From positions 186,001-250,000 of the forward strand of contig CAWHXW010000004.1 in the NCBI GenBank assembly GCA_963833465.1: DNA of 64,000 nt. The letters run 5' to 3'. This stretch comes from Fen-1298 sp963833465. Lineage in GTDB: Bacteria > Bacteroidota > Ignavibacteria > UBA10030. The notes beneath the pieces are model-generated. The model did not search any database. It saw nothing but the letters and a program-made list of their open reading frames with translations, and had not been told where the DNA came from. Shown one piece after another: positions 46,157 to 55,834 of this stretch. The position numbers and the translations under genes were made by a program. Positions within the stretch are counted from its first letter, which is position 1, and each line of letters starts with the position of its first letter.

Positions 46157-46476
46157 TTTTCTGAATTCCGATAGAATGTGAACATTAATATTGAAAATAA
46201 AATAGGGATAATATAGCTGGGCTTCAAGAGTAATGTACAGAATATCATTGAGTCGCCAAACTTGTTGGGTGCAGAATGCTTATCAATTATTTCAAACTTC
46301 TCACAGATAAGTTTAATAAAAGGTCGGATGTTTTTACAGAATTATTGAGGAAAACAAAGCCCCGATCTGTTAAATACAAAATTAAACAATAGATAATTTT
46401 TATTGCGGTATGCAGGGAGTGCACTCCAAACACAGTATGAAGTTATAAGTATATCCAATGTCAAACCATAAAACTT
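46157..46476. promoter_or_regulatory. 320-base spacer with a candidate promoter of the methyltransferase/reductase fusion
   Basis: On the minus strand TTGAAG (46228-46223) and TATTTT (46205-46200) are 17 bases apart, about 45 bases upstream of the start at 46156. I looked for an SAM-type riboswitch because the gene makes methionine, but recognised no conserved core. The rest of the spacer is AT-rich with no gene. Confidence 0.4.
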
Positions 46477-47220
46477 TTATTCGCTTGGTGGACTCTTCTT
46501 AACAGATAAGACGTAAGCAGAAAATCCCAATACACCGACCATAATAACAGCAGTGGTCACATTATCCAGCGCTATTACAGCATGCTCAGGATTGGGCGGT
46601 GCCGGTACTCGTTTTGTTGGTATGTAATCTTTCCAAGCAATTCGTTTCACAGTGTCTATTTGAAAGTTGAATCTATAATCTTTTGGTGTTAATCCAAATG
46701 TCATGGGAAGTATAAAAGTTATTTGTTGACCAATGCTTTTTTGAATTGATTCCTCCAACGGCAAAGAATGATGATCGGTAGTCGGCATTAGGTCCAATTC
46801 TACCCATTTGTTGCCATCGTTATAGATATTATCCCGCGGAATTACTACATCTCGAATATATCCAAGTGGAGGTAGAATAATAGAATTTGAGCAGTTAGTG
46901 TCTCCGTATAAATTACTATCATGCCGAACTGCGAAGTACCTGCCGTCGATGCCTATCGATGCTTTATTCCAGTCGAGAGTAACATTCGATTCGGAAATAT
47001 TTTGGAGTTGAAACTGAATAGCGGCTTCATCAAATTTAAATTGAACAATGATATTGTCATCCTGGAACAAGAGATTAGAATTCTCAACAGGCGACACCAT
47101 TTTATATATATACTTGTATTTATTGCCGCTTCCAGAACTAAATTGACTCATTGTCGCACAAGATATAAAAATTCCTGTAAACGATATAATGAATATTATA
47201 TTGAAAAGTTTAGTTTTCAT
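46477..47220 (-). CDS. Hypothetical lipoprotein with a C-terminal membrane segment
   Basis: A 247-residue protein. The N-terminus is a lipoprotein signal (NIIFIISFTGIFISC, cysteine 21). The middle is beta-rich, with FQLQNISESNVTLDWNKA resembling small Ig-like domains of secreted proteins. A hydrophobic helix (TTAVIMVGVLGFSAYVLSV) lies near the C-terminus and is followed by a basic tail. Two anchors would fit a periplasmic protein held at both ends or one spanning the inner membrane. I do not recognise a function. It follows the large T9SS protein by 101 bases. Confidence 0.72.
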   Translation of the reverse strand: MKTKLFNIIFIISFTGIFISCATMSQFSSGSGNKYKYIYKMVSPVENSNLLFQDDNIIVQFKFDEAAIQFQLQNISESNVTLDWNKASIGIDGRYFAVRHDSNLYGDTNCSNSIILPPLGYIRDVVIPRDNIYNDGNKWVELDLMPTTDHHSLPLEESIQKSIGQQITFILPMTFGLTPKDYRFNFQIDTVKRIAWKDYIPTKRVPAPPNPEHAVIALDNVTTAVIMVGVLGFSAYVLSVKKSPPSE

Positions 47221-47321
47221 TTTTTTTCTCTATTTAATTCCTTATTCTCAAAACTTATTAATCTGTTGCATCATATTGTAAGTATTTCTAGTTTTTATAT
47301 TTTACTCTTCCTTGAACTTTA

Positions 47322-50300
47322 TTATTTCAGCATAACCATTTTCTTCGTGCTTGCATACTCTCCTGCAAGCAAACGATAGAAATAAACACCGCTTGCAACG
47401 TGCATACCATTTTCGCTTCTTCCATCCCAAACAATCGAGTATCTTCCTGCATCATGAATGCCGCGTTCGAGAGTTCTAATATGTTGACCAAGTATATTGA
47501 AAATTTGAATTGCTGCACGCGGTATCTTACCAGCCACTTCCGGCACATCAAATTCGATTGTTGTAGTCGGATTAAATGGATTTGGATAATTTTGATATAA
47601 CACCCAATCCCGTGGTATTGAATTTCTGATATCTTCCTGAACAGAATTCAAAAGCGATACATCATTATTGATGCCGGAACTCATAAGCACATGGATCGAA
47701 TCAACGTTATTATTTGTTAATTGAATCGGCAGACGGAAAATTGCAGAGTCACCGGGTTCAATTGGTGTATTATTAGTATTCCATAAAATCACGCTTACTT
47801 CTTTACCGACACTCCTAACATCTACATTCATCATTTTCGCACGCGGGAAAATAATATCAGTTGTATCAAGTGAAGCTGGGTTCTTCATGTAAATGACCGC
47901 TTGTAAGCCCTTAATAGGTACTGTATTTTTCAATGAGAAACGCGAACCAATGTATGTTGTTTGCACATAACACGAATCTGTATTTGATGTTAATAATGAC
48001 GTTCCGGAATTTAACAACATAGGACCTTCTTTGACTTTCAGTAATGGACTCACATTTGTAACCAACCAATCGCGAGTTGGATTCCATCCGTTATTAAGCA
48101 AGCTGTCAAGACATACTTGCGCATCTCGTATATCGATTATTCCATCACCCACTGTTCCATCCTTATGGACCGGATACATATCAGCTGCTATAAGATCATA
48201 TCCTGTCAATAACTTTTTGCCAATTATATGATCGATGATTGCAGTCAGATCGCCAATATTTCGATAATCATCATGATTTACATCCGCCATAAGTAAAATA
48301 GCATTAGCAACAAAAATGGTATCTTTCACACCTGCAGCAGATGCTTTGACCATATATCGACCGGAGCGACTGCCCAATATCAACGATGCTGAAGCAAGAC
48401 CAATTGAATCTGTCGTAACTACAATCGAATCTTTTCTGACCACTCCATTAGCTGCGAGCGAATCATATTTTGTTAACGAATCTGGTTGCCCATAAATTGT
48501 AAATGTGACACCGGTGTTGGATATTAAGTTGCTTCCTGTATCCCTCACTTGCACAACGAATGGCTGCAAGTGATCACCAAGCTGTCCAAGTTGGTTATTA
48601 CCAGATTGCTGTGCCAGTGTTTTCGCATTTCCAACTGTCGCTGTAGCATAAAACTCAACGATGCTGTCAGATGGCAAAACCGATGTTCGAGCAACAACAC
48701 CATAGCGTCCAATTTTCGAACCAAGTGTGAATACAGTCCTTGCTTCGCCCAACGAATCTGTTAAAATAGTATCCCTAGAAAGTTTGTAGCCCCACGTTCC
48801 ACTTGGTGTATCAACGACAGCAAATGTCACAGGTTTACCCGGAACTGGATTACCTCCAATATCCTTAAGTCTAACAACTAAAGTATCGAGAGGTGTCAAA
48901 ATTGGTTTTTGCTGATTGCTTCCCACCTTATATGCCAGCGATCTCGCTGAGCCGTGCAGGGCTACTGCTGAGAATTCAAGTGGCGTATTTAAATTTTTGT
49001 TTTTGCAAATAGCTTGCACTTTATATATTCCAATTTTATCACCAAGCGTTAACTGTGTTGATGCATAACCATTTGTATCAGTAACGGCTAAGTTCTTGCT
49101 AAGAGCAACACCATTTGCCGCTGCTGGAGTATTCGTTATCGTAAATAGAACTGTATCTTTCTGTATTGGATTATTAGCACGGTCCATCAGCTTCACGACA
49201 AATAATGAGTCAAGCGGAGTCAAAATTTCTTGCGCTTGAGCAAGACCTTGTGCAGTCAAGAATTTTTGCGGCAATCCTGGCTTTACCGAAATTTGAAATG
49301 TATCTTTTAAATTATTCAATTCCGCATAAACTCTGAACAGGCCAGTCTTTAATCCATTTTTAAATTGATTCGTTACTTTCCCCGTTACATCACTGTTTAT
49401 TATCGCGTTGCTTAAAGATCCGGCTATTGCCGTATCCACTGAATAATGTACCGAAGCATTAGGAACACTGTTACTATATTTATCACTTATGACCGAGTTT
49501 AGTTGAGGAATCATAGCCTCAATTGTATCACCGAATTTTGTATTACTTGCAATCATATTTGCAGGTATGTCATTTATCGCTGTGAGCTTAAGTGTATCAA
49601 TCAATAAAGGCTGAGTTTTCGGAGTCGCAATTATATTATAAGTGCCAACCTTTTCTCCAATCCTTGCTTTGAACGTTGCACTACCGAGCGTATCAATGAC
49701 AACGACAGAACTATATAAAGTATCAAGAGTCGACCCTAACGGTTTTTTCATAGCAAGCTGTACAGAATCTCCTGTTCTGGCATTCGAATAAGCATCTGCA
49801 AGTGCGATTGTGAATTGTTTTACTTTCGCCACAGTATCTATCGAAATTTTGTCTACAGGGAAACCATTAATATGCGCTGGCTTTCCTGGTAAAACGGAAA
49901 TCGTAACATTTGTATCGATTGTGGAATCATTCATTGAATATATTTTAGCAAGAACTCTACCAGTCTTCCTTCCGAAGATAAAGCTGCTGATTGCTTTGCC
50001 TTGTGCATCTGTTGTATCGGATGATTGAGTGAATTTATACAGCGAATCAGGCCGACTCATAAATTCAAAGGAAATTGGTTCTTGCGAGACAGCTGAATTC
50101 TGATCATCTTTCGCCGTGATAGTAACCGGTACTATACTTGTAACTGTGTCGGGATTTTCCGCCAATTGAGCAAGTATTTTTGCTAAGGCAGAATTTGCCG
50201 TTGCTGTAAATGTATCAATCGCACTCAATACACCGGGAACAAAAGCCGCCACTTTATACGGACCCTTCACATTACCGAAAGTTATATTCGTCTTCACCTG

Positions 50301-51383
50301 GCCATTCGAGTCTGTCGTCGCCATGGTTGTTGTTAATGCCTGCCCTATGGCGCCTTGCGGAACATTTGTTATAACAAACTTCACCGTATCATGACTCACT
50401 GGCTGATTAAACGCATCCACAACCTTTGCTACGAATGCCGTATCCGAGAGTTTTTTCACGCGGCCGTATTGATTATTACCAGCAATGCGTTTGAGTGAAT
50501 CAGCTTCCCATTCATAATTTGGGATTCCGAGCATATTATTTGCGTCCGCTGCTGTCCATCTTCCGTTGTTGCCAAATGATGCAATGTTTGTTCTTTTTAA
50601 CGTATAACCATCGCGCGCTACGCGTTGACGTCGCCATGAAATTCCACCATTAGGTGAACGCCAGAGATCCAAAGATGTCGGATTTTGACCTTGAAGCTCG
50701 TTGGAGGAAAACGTAAAAGAAATATTTGCATTCAAGAGTGAATCAGTTGTCGCTTTAATATCAAAGATACGCTGGATAGACGACTTTCCATTGACAGATA
50801 TGGCGGTTCCCGATGTGCGCGTAACTGATGTAGTGCCCGGATTTGTACCTTCCCATGAGATCGATAATCCGATACCACCGAAATCGGAGGAATCAACTCC
50901 GGGAATAAAATCAACTGACTTATGCATTTTGCCTAACACTGATCCTTTTTCGACGAGTCTTCCATTAATTTTTTCAAGGCTCATTGTATCATTGGAATGA
51001 ATTTGGAATAAAACATTTGAGTCGACATTAGCAGTTTGAAGAATTCCGACATTTCCTCCTTGTGAAGATTTTGTACTTCCAATTCCTGTTAAAAATAATT
51101 TTGTATAGTTGGTTGCCGGTACAGTTTGGTTTGCACCAAAAAATTCAAATCCGCCGGTAACGGTATCCGGCAAACCAATTGCACTTCCCTTTACCCTGAA
51201 AAGCCCGGTGCTTGTACCTTTATAGGTACCGGAATTTTGAAAATTTTGCGCCTGCGCGTTCGCAATAAACAATGCAAACAAGACAAACTTTATTATACCT
51301 GATCGCGCATACTTTTTCGATGAATACCAGACTCTATGGCGAGAAAGGTAACGCTGTTTATTTTTATAGAATCTTGCGACCAT
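47322..51383 (-). CDS. T9SS surface protein with invasin/Ig-like repeats and a dockerin-like segment
   Basis: A 1353-residue secreted protein. The signal peptide has a long basic N-region of about 30 residues (YKNKQRYLSRHRVWYSSKKY) before the hydrophobic core (FVLFALFIANAQA, cut before QN). From about residue 310 there are repeated bacterial Ig-like (Big_1/invasin) domains, each with a PVxxDTVxFxI and T-D-S/N-G-x-A pattern. Near 1130-1190 a dockerin-like EF-hand pair appears: DVNHDDYRNIGDLTAIIDHI and DGTVGDGIIDIRDAQVCLD. The C-terminus is a type A T9SS sorting domain (NYPNPFNPTTTIEFDV, GVYFYRLLAG, TKKMVMLK). Likely a surface adhesin or scaffold. Confidence 0.86.
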   Translation of the reverse strand: MVARFYKNKQRYLSRHRVWYSSKKYARSGIIKFVLFALFIANAQAQNFQNSGTYKGTSTGLFRVKGSAIGLPDTVTGGFEFFGANQTVPATNYTKLFLTGIGSTKSSQGGNVGILQTANVDSNVLFQIHSNDTMSLEKINGRLVEKGSVLGKMHKSVDFIPGVDSSDFGGIGLSISWEGTNPGTTSVTRTSGTAISVNGKSSIQRIFDIKATTDSLLNANISFTFSSNELQGQNPTSLDLWRSPNGGISWRRQRVARDGYTLKRTNIASFGNNGRWTAADANNMLGIPNYEWEADSLKRIAGNNQYGRVKKLSDTAFVAKVVDAFNQPVSHDTVKFVITNVPQGAIGQALTTTMATTDSNGQVKTNITFGNVKGPYKVAAFVPGVLSAIDTFTATANSALAKILAQLAENPDTVTSIVPVTITAKDDQNSAVSQEPISFEFMSRPDSLYKFTQSSDTTDAQGKAISSFIFGRKTGRVLAKIYSMNDSTIDTNVTISVLPGKPAHINGFPVDKISIDTVAKVKQFTIALADAYSNARTGDSVQLAMKKPLGSTLDTLYSSVVVIDTLGSATFKARIGEKVGTYNIIATPKTQPLLIDTLKLTAINDIPANMIASNTKFGDTIEAMIPQLNSVISDKYSNSVPNASVHYSVDTAIAGSLSNAIINSDVTGKVTNQFKNGLKTGLFRVYAELNNLKDTFQISVKPGLPQKFLTAQGLAQAQEILTPLDSLFVVKLMDRANNPIQKDTVLFTITNTPAAANGVALSKNLAVTDTNGYASTQLTLGDKIGIYKVQAICKNKNLNTPLEFSAVALHGSARSLAYKVGSNQQKPILTPLDTLVVRLKDIGGNPVPGKPVTFAVVDTPSGTWGYKLSRDTILTDSLGEARTVFTLGSKIGRYGVVARTSVLPSDSIVEFYATATVGNAKTLAQQSGNNQLGQLGDHLQPFVVQVRDTGSNLISNTGVTFTIYGQPDSLTKYDSLAANGVVRKDSIVVTTDSIGLASASLILGSRSGRYMVKASAAGVKDTIFVANAILLMADVNHDDYRNIGDLTAIIDHIIGKKLLTGYDLIAADMYPVHKDGTVGDGIIDIRDAQVCLDSLLNNGWNPTRDWLVTNVSPLLKVKEGPMLLNSGTSLLTSNTDSCYVQTTYIGSRFSLKNTVPIKGLQAVIYMKNPASLDTTDIIFPRAKMMNVDVRSVGKEVSVILWNTNNTPIEPGDSAIFRLPIQLTNNNVDSIHVLMSSGINNDVSLLNSVQEDIRNSIPRDWVLYQNYPNPFNPTTTIEFDVPEVAGKIPRAAIQIFNILGQHIRTLERGIHDAGRYSIVWDGRSENGMHVASGVYFYRLLAGEYASTKKMVMLK

Positions 51384-51912
51384 ATGGTCACCTTTTATTT
51401 TTTATAAATTCGAAGCGAATACACATTATTAAATATTTCACGTTTCATAAACATGCATAATCTTATCCTTGTCTCTTCCAGAAGGATTAACATAATCATC
51501 GCCTGTTCCTTCAAGGGACTGGGATACGATAGAACTGTTTCGTGAACCAATATATGTGCGTCGCTTTCATTCATTATTGTTTTCTTACGCTTTCTATTTT
51601 TCCAAAATAATGCCGTAATATACCATCTAAAAAAATTTGACGATCTTTTATGCCATATTCTTATGTTTCTTATTATCCATCGGATAATTCCTATTTCTTC
51701 GTAAAATCTATTTATTTTCTATTTTCAAAGTTCTCGTTAAAATTTCTACTCACTATCGCTCCTAGTTTTACTCCTTGATTATAAAGATGACTAGAGAGAT
51801 GGCGAGAAGGAGTAAAACTCGCCCTCTCTCTACGATCATATCATACTATGTGATATTGATGTCATCATATTTCTGAGCCTTTGAGACGATAAGAGCATAA
51901 TCATTCTCCAGG
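51384..51912. other. 529-base spacer upstream of the T9SS Ig-repeat protein
   Basis: This long spacer includes the pseudoknot-capable element at 51766-51832. It also has a minus-strand frame of 59 codons (51395-51574, starting MNESDAHILVHETVLSYPSP) that ends 11 bases before the 51383 start codon. That frame is open a further 50 codons upstream without a start codon. I cannot tell whether it is translated; no ribosome binding site precedes it. A site AAAAGGTGACCAT before ATG 51383 supports the start of the large gene. Confidence 0.4.
51766..51832 (-). ncRNA. Pseudoknot-capable RNA element
   Basis: On the minus strand a 15-base stem (TAGAGAGAGGGCGAG with CTCGCCATCTCTCTA, 14 pairs and one G-A mismatch) closes an 11-base loop TTTTACTCCTT. 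Fifteen bases downstream lies AAGGAGTAAAA, the exact complement of the whole loop. This is the layout of an H-type pseudoknot, and the downstream half contains the ribosome-binding-site core AAGGAG. It lies in the leader region of the 47322-51383 gene or the trailer of the 51913-52866 gene. No known RNA family is recognised. Confidence 0.5.
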
Positions 51913-52866
51913 TCAACTTCGTTTCTTGGGGTTTAGAGAAAATACATTTTGTATTTTCTCGTCGCTCCGATTATTGCGAATGGTTTGAGAGAAGGAGCAA
52001 ACTCCTCTCCATCGCTTCAAAACGAGTCTAACTGATTCGACCAAAATAGAATCCCATGAAACTTGCGGAACAAACTGCCTGTTCCAACCAAGCGGAAGCG
52101 GGGCAAAATGATTACAAGAACTGGGATGCCAATATTTATTCCTTCGGCTCACTTCTGGTCCGGCAGAGTTTATCGCCGCGGTTGAGTCGCATTCTGAGAA
52201 ATTTGAATACCACATTTCACCAACTTTAAGCCAAAGTCTATTTGCATTAACAAATTCACTTCCAATATATTTAGATATTTTATCGTGAGCCGCCTGAATT
52301 GTATTTATCATTGAAGAAGGAGAATTACTTCGTGCTTTCACTGATAAAGTGTATTGGAATTCTATTGATTGCTGAGTGCTGTTTTTGTTCAAGCATTCAT
52401 TTTTTTCCAATGGCGGCAGCTTTTTATGATCACGAAGCACTTGTTCCATAGTAAATTCACAGCCATATCGGAATTCATCATCTGTCAACCTTGTTGCTTC
52501 ACATTCAGAAGCTATCGCTTCATTTATCAATCGAGCCATACCGAATCTGGTACCTATCGGTTCATCAACTTCAAAATATGAGATACCTTTTTTTCTATTG
52601 CCTTTGTTCAAACTCGATTGAATCAGCTGACTATCTTTCTTCAGTTCCTGTAAAAGCTGTGAGTATTTCTTCTCCTCTTGCCGCATCAAATCATCATACT
52701 CGATCAACTGAGCGGGATGATTTTGGGGATTATCATTACTCCTCAGCTCATTGTAACTTTCAGAAAGATTGGAACTATGATAATGCTGTGCATTTTGCAC
52801 GCATCTTTTCCCTTCTATTAGAAAACTTCTCTCGGGAAATCCGTATGTCTGTTTATTGCTTTTCAC
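51913..52866 (-). CDS. Hypothetical protein of 317 residues
   Basis: A long open frame starting GTG at 52866 with AAAAGG about 9 bases upstream. There is no signal peptide. Residues about 60-160 look like a real, helical protein (YSQLLQELKKDSQLIQSSLN; EVDEPIGTRFGMARLINEAI; DDEFRYGCEFTMEQVLRDHK). The last 90 residues are rich in N, S, R and W and look less protein-like. No family is recognised. It begins 60 bases after the stop of the 52926 surface protein, in a segment similar to that following the 55835 surface protein. It could be an orphan gene or a partly decayed one. Confidence 0.5.
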   Translation of the reverse strand: MKSNKQTYGFPERSFLIEGKRCVQNAQHYHSSNLSESYNELRSNDNPQNHPAQLIEYDDLMRQEEKKYSQLLQELKKDSQLIQSSLNKGNRKKGISYFEVDEPIGTRFGMARLINEAIASECEATRLTDDEFRYGCEFTMEQVLRDHKKLPPLEKNECLNKNSTQQSIEFQYTLSVKARSNSPSSMINTIQAAHDKISKYIGSEFVNANRLWLKVGEMWYSNFSECDSTAAINSAGPEVSRRNKYWHPSSCNHFAPLPLGWNRQFVPQVSWDSILVESVRLVLKRWRGVCSFSQTIRNNRSDEKIQNVFSLNPKKRS

Positions 52867-52925
52867 GACTTGTGCCTTTTCGTTTCATATGTTTTAGACA
52901 ATTACATATTTAACTACAAAATATT

Positions 52926-54617
52926 TTATTGAACCGTGATTGTTCCAGCGTTCGAGATCGCACCGTTATTGGCTAAGTTTCCACCTGTAATTGCAACTCC
53001 TCCAGTACCTAAAACATTAAGGGTACCTGCTGTACTGTTAGTCAATCCGCCAGCTCCAACTGTAAGTAAACTGCTTGCATTCACGGTCAAACCAGAATTG
53101 ATTGTAACTTTGTAAGCTGATGCCAAGGCATCAGTGACAGCTATCGGGTTACCAGTTGTAATTACGACTTCGTCTTGTGCTGTAGGAACAGATTGTGCAT
53201 CCCATGAGGCATAATTGTTCCAACGATTAGCTCCAGCAATTGTGTTGTATATTGTGAAGCGATCGTCCAATGCAAGGTAATTATTTGATCCATTACCTGA
53301 TAATTGCGCTTGTGCTAAACCTGAAAACGTCACATATCCAAAGTTTGCTGCGCCAGAAGCTAGACGAACCGGACGTCCTTGCAATTTATCGGCACGATCA
53401 ATTTTATCATTTTGGAAATCATTAAGTTTATTTTCTGCTGCTCCCAAAACTTCGCTATTTTTATAACCTAACTGTAACACCACTGTATCCGAACCTGTTC
53501 CTGGTGTCCAACCGCTATAACTGAGAGTGTAATTACGCTTCACTGTATGGCCAGCAACAGTTACTGTATCTGGAAATACGTTCGGCTGTGAGTTTATTGT
53601 AAATATACGTGACGGATCGGCTGCACCAAAATTCACACTCGTGGCAGCATTGTTAAACGTATATGATTTATTACTGTACGCTTGCCAAGTCATGTTTCCA
53701 ATAACTTCGGACAGATTAGCAGCATAACTTGCACTTGCGTTAGATTGCATTGTTAGAGCATAAGTTCCACTTATAACAAAATTCGTATCAACAATGAGGA
53801 GACCTGATACGTTTACATTCTGACTCGCTGTTTTTACGTCACTACCAGCAATTGTCAGGTTTGTAAATGTTGGTACAGCAGAACCTGCAATTGTTTGAGC
53901 CGCACCATTAAATGTAACCGTACCACTCGAAGCGTTGAATGCACCGTTATCAGTAAAATTGCCAGCAATGTTAGCATTAGAAGACCCTGCAAGTGTTAAA
54001 GTTCCAGTAATTGTCATATTGCTGTTTGCAGCGAGCAATGAATTTACCGTCGCCGTAGTTGATACTGGGATGTCCTTTATTGCACTACCAGCAAATGTCA
54101 ACTTATCATAAGGCGTCCCCCAAACTTCTTGTGTACCAGATGTTTGAGAATATAATACTTCTGCGCCAGTTCCATTAAATGTATATGGTGTTGAAGCAGC
54201 ACTGCCAGATTTCGTAATTGTTCCGTATAAATATAATTTGTTTGTTCCAAGATTGAAAGCTGCGGTGGCATCTGAACCAGCAATATCAATTGCAGTCAGC
54301 ACAGAATCTGTGACATTCGATGTTTTTGTACCAGTACCTTGGATGCTTAGATTACCGAAACCAATCGTTCCATTAGCAGCTGTTCCAATATTCTGTGCTG
54401 CACCTATCAAGTTCACAGTTCCATTTATTACTGTGGAACCAGTTACACCATTGTTAGTAATGTCGCCTTTAATTTTATATACACCATTCGAACCGGTATA
54501 GGTCGATCCATTACCAATGACTAAACTTTGCCCAAAAGCTATTGTTGCCATTAAGGCGAGAATAAATAGAGCAGATATTCCTCTGCCCAGGGTTTTTACA
54601 AATGTTGCGTACTGCAT
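52926..54617 (-). CDS. Secreted beta-helix-like surface protein, paralogue A
   Basis: A secreted repetitive protein of 563 residues from the chosen start. ATG 54617 has AAAAGGAG 8 bases upstream and directly begins a good signal peptide (GISALFILALMATIAFG, cut before QS). The frame is open 97 codons further upstream (ATG 54713 also has an AAAGGAG site, ATG 54908 has none). The body has N/T/G-rich beta-helix-like repeats (FNASSGTVTFNGAAQTIAGS). The C-terminal 200 residues match the 55835-58009 protein: VLQLGYKNSEVLGAAENKL, FGYVTFSGLAQAQL, NYLALDDRF, then a W-x5-W-x5-P-x3-D module and a final NNGAISNAGTITVQ. No T9SS tail is present. Confidence 0.75.
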   Translation of the reverse strand: MQYATFVKTLGRGISALFILALMATIAFGQSLVIGNGSTYTGSNGVYKIKGDITNNGVTGSTVINGTVNLIGAAQNIGTAANGTIGFGNLSIQGTGTKTSNVTDSVLTAIDIAGSDATAAFNLGTNKLYLYGTITKSGSAASTPYTFNGTGAEVLYSQTSGTQEVWGTPYDKLTFAGSAIKDIPVSTTATVNSLLAANSNMTITGTLTLAGSSNANIAGNFTDNGAFNASSGTVTFNGAAQTIAGSAVPTFTNLTIAGSDVKTASQNVNVSGLLIVDTNFVISGTYALTMQSNASASYAANLSEVIGNMTWQAYSNKSYTFNNAATSVNFGAADPSRIFTINSQPNVFPDTVTVAGHTVKRNYTLSYSGWTPGTGSDTVVLQLGYKNSEVLGAAENKLNDFQNDKIDRADKLQGRPVRLASGAANFGYVTFSGLAQAQLSGNGSNNYLALDDRFTIYNTIAGANRWNNYASWDAQSVPTAQDEVVITTGNPIAVTDALASAYKVTINSGLTVNASSLLTVGAGGLTNSTAGTLNVLGTGGVAITGGNLANNGAISNAGTITVQ

Positions 54618-55062
54618 GACACTGCTCCTTTTTGAAATTTTGTTTTTTGATTTTTTATTGCTTATAACTTGTTTGGCATTTCTGCCGCCGGGTAAAACTT
54701 CCGGATATTCCATGGTGTTTCTCCTTTTTGAAAAATTATTAATAATAAGTCCTTCTTGCTCAGAGAAGAACTTGTATAACTGATTTACATTTATCACTGC
54801 GTTTACCGGCGCTACGGCGGATTTGAAAAATGGTTCTGCGTATAAGTCTCCTTTCGAGTTGTTAATTCGTAATTGTTTAGTTGTTATATGTTTATTTATA
54901 AATTTCATTTTGTTTGCTGATGCTAAATGTAATATTGTCTATTATTTTCATTTAATATCAGATTGTTTTTAATATTTAATATTTTTCTGTTTTAAGAGTA
55001 CATTCAAATCCTCTAAATTCTTATATCTTTTATAGTTTGTTTTTCATATATGTCATTTACAA

Positions 55063-55206
55063 TTATGATCTATGTATATCTACATTACAATCCATGCAAT
55101 TCGAGCTGAATCCTATCTTAAATCTCCCAACGGAAGATCCGGGATAAAATCCAGATTCTATCTGCTCTAATAATCTTATGCATTCAGATCGATATACAAT
55201 ATTCAT
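55063..55206 (-). CDS. Possible 47-residue small protein
   Basis: ATG 55206 is preceded by AAAAAGGTAT, and the frame encodes MNIVYRSECIRLLEQIESGF and a cysteine-containing tail (SSNCMDCNVDIHRS). It lies just downstream, in the minus direction, of the GC-rich hairpin at 55231-55263. There is no family match I know. It is short enough to be chance. Confidence 0.25.
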   Translation of the reverse strand: MNIVYRSECIRLLEQIESGFYPGSSVGRFKIGFSSNCMDCNVDIHRS

Positions 55207-55230
55207 ATACCTTTTTCGTCCTTTAAATCT

Positions 55231-55263
55231 GGGAGGCGGGCATGAGCTTTCGCCCGCCATCCC
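55231..55263. other. GC-rich hairpin
   Basis: GGGA plus GGCGGGC (55231-55241) pairs with GCCCGCC plus TCCC (55252-55263, one bulged A) around a 10-base loop: 11 pairs in otherwise very AT-rich DNA. No T-run follows on either strand, so a terminator is doubtful. A regulatory stem before the small frame at 55206 is possible. Confidence 0.45.
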
Positions 55264-55433
55264 TTGTTCGCATATCATATTTATGGAGTATTATCTGAGC
55301 ATTAAGCTTTCCATAATTTTATTTCATGAAATCATCATTGTCTTTCGTTTCATATATATTCTGCATTCTAACAAATCATCAATATGTAGTTCTGTTACTT
55401 TCCGAAAGTTTATGAACCTAAAGATATTTCATT

Positions 55434-55574
55434 TCATACGTTTATCCTTTTCATTTCCTTCGAAAAGCTGCCATAGAGATTGATAATTTCTAAGTCGATA
55501 GGATTACAATTCCTTCTCGGCTTTGATTTCATCAGCTCTCGCTGTCGCAAATAATGTCGTCTTTCGTTTTTCAC
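55434..55574 (-). CDS. Possible 46-residue small protein
   Basis: GTG 55574 is preceded by AAAAGG and the frame encodes MKNERRHYLRQRELMKSKPR, continuing to TGA 55436-55434. The sequence around its start resembles that around the GTG start of the 51913-52866 gene, which likewise follows a paralogous surface-protein gene. That positional similarity is the main support. The product would be very basic. Chance is not excluded. Confidence 0.3.
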   Translation of the reverse strand: MKNERRHYLRQRELMKSKPRRNCNPIDLEIINLYGSFSKEMKRINV

Positions 55575-55834
55575 AACTAATACCTTTTCATATTTTCAAT
55601 TCCAATATTGGTATCTGCTTTAGCAGAAACCTTATCTTACCAAAAGTGCAGTGATACTTATTCCAAATGACGACATATTGCACTTCATCCTGTGAGTGAG
55701 TGGAATTCATTGCCATGCCTCCAGCATTACTTTCGGACTGCAAGAATTCCAACTCACAAAACAAAATCTTCGTCTATATGGCTCTATATATTTCATATTC
55801 ATTCAGACAATTAAATATTTAAGTTCAAAATATT

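Larger units (their letters stand above)
54618..55834. other. 1.2-kb region between paralogous surface protein genes
   Basis: It contains the open N-terminal extension of the downstream surface protein (54618-54908), whose peptide resembles the extension before the other paralogue. It also holds two small candidate frames (55063-55206 and 55434-55574) and a GC-rich hairpin at 55231-55263. The block next to the 55835 stop (TTAAATATTTAATTGTCT on the minus strand) is shared with the block after the 52926 stop. Otherwise it is AT-rich with no gene recognised. Confidence 0.45.

Noticed and set aside
46157..46476. SAM riboswitch before the homocysteine methyltransferase fusion
   Set aside because: No SAM-I or SAM-II core sequence could be recognised.
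55178..55483. Plus-strand 101-codon frame in the long spacer
   Set aside because: Hydrophobic, low-complexity translation of AT-rich DNA with no ribosome binding site; it also spans the GC-rich hairpin.
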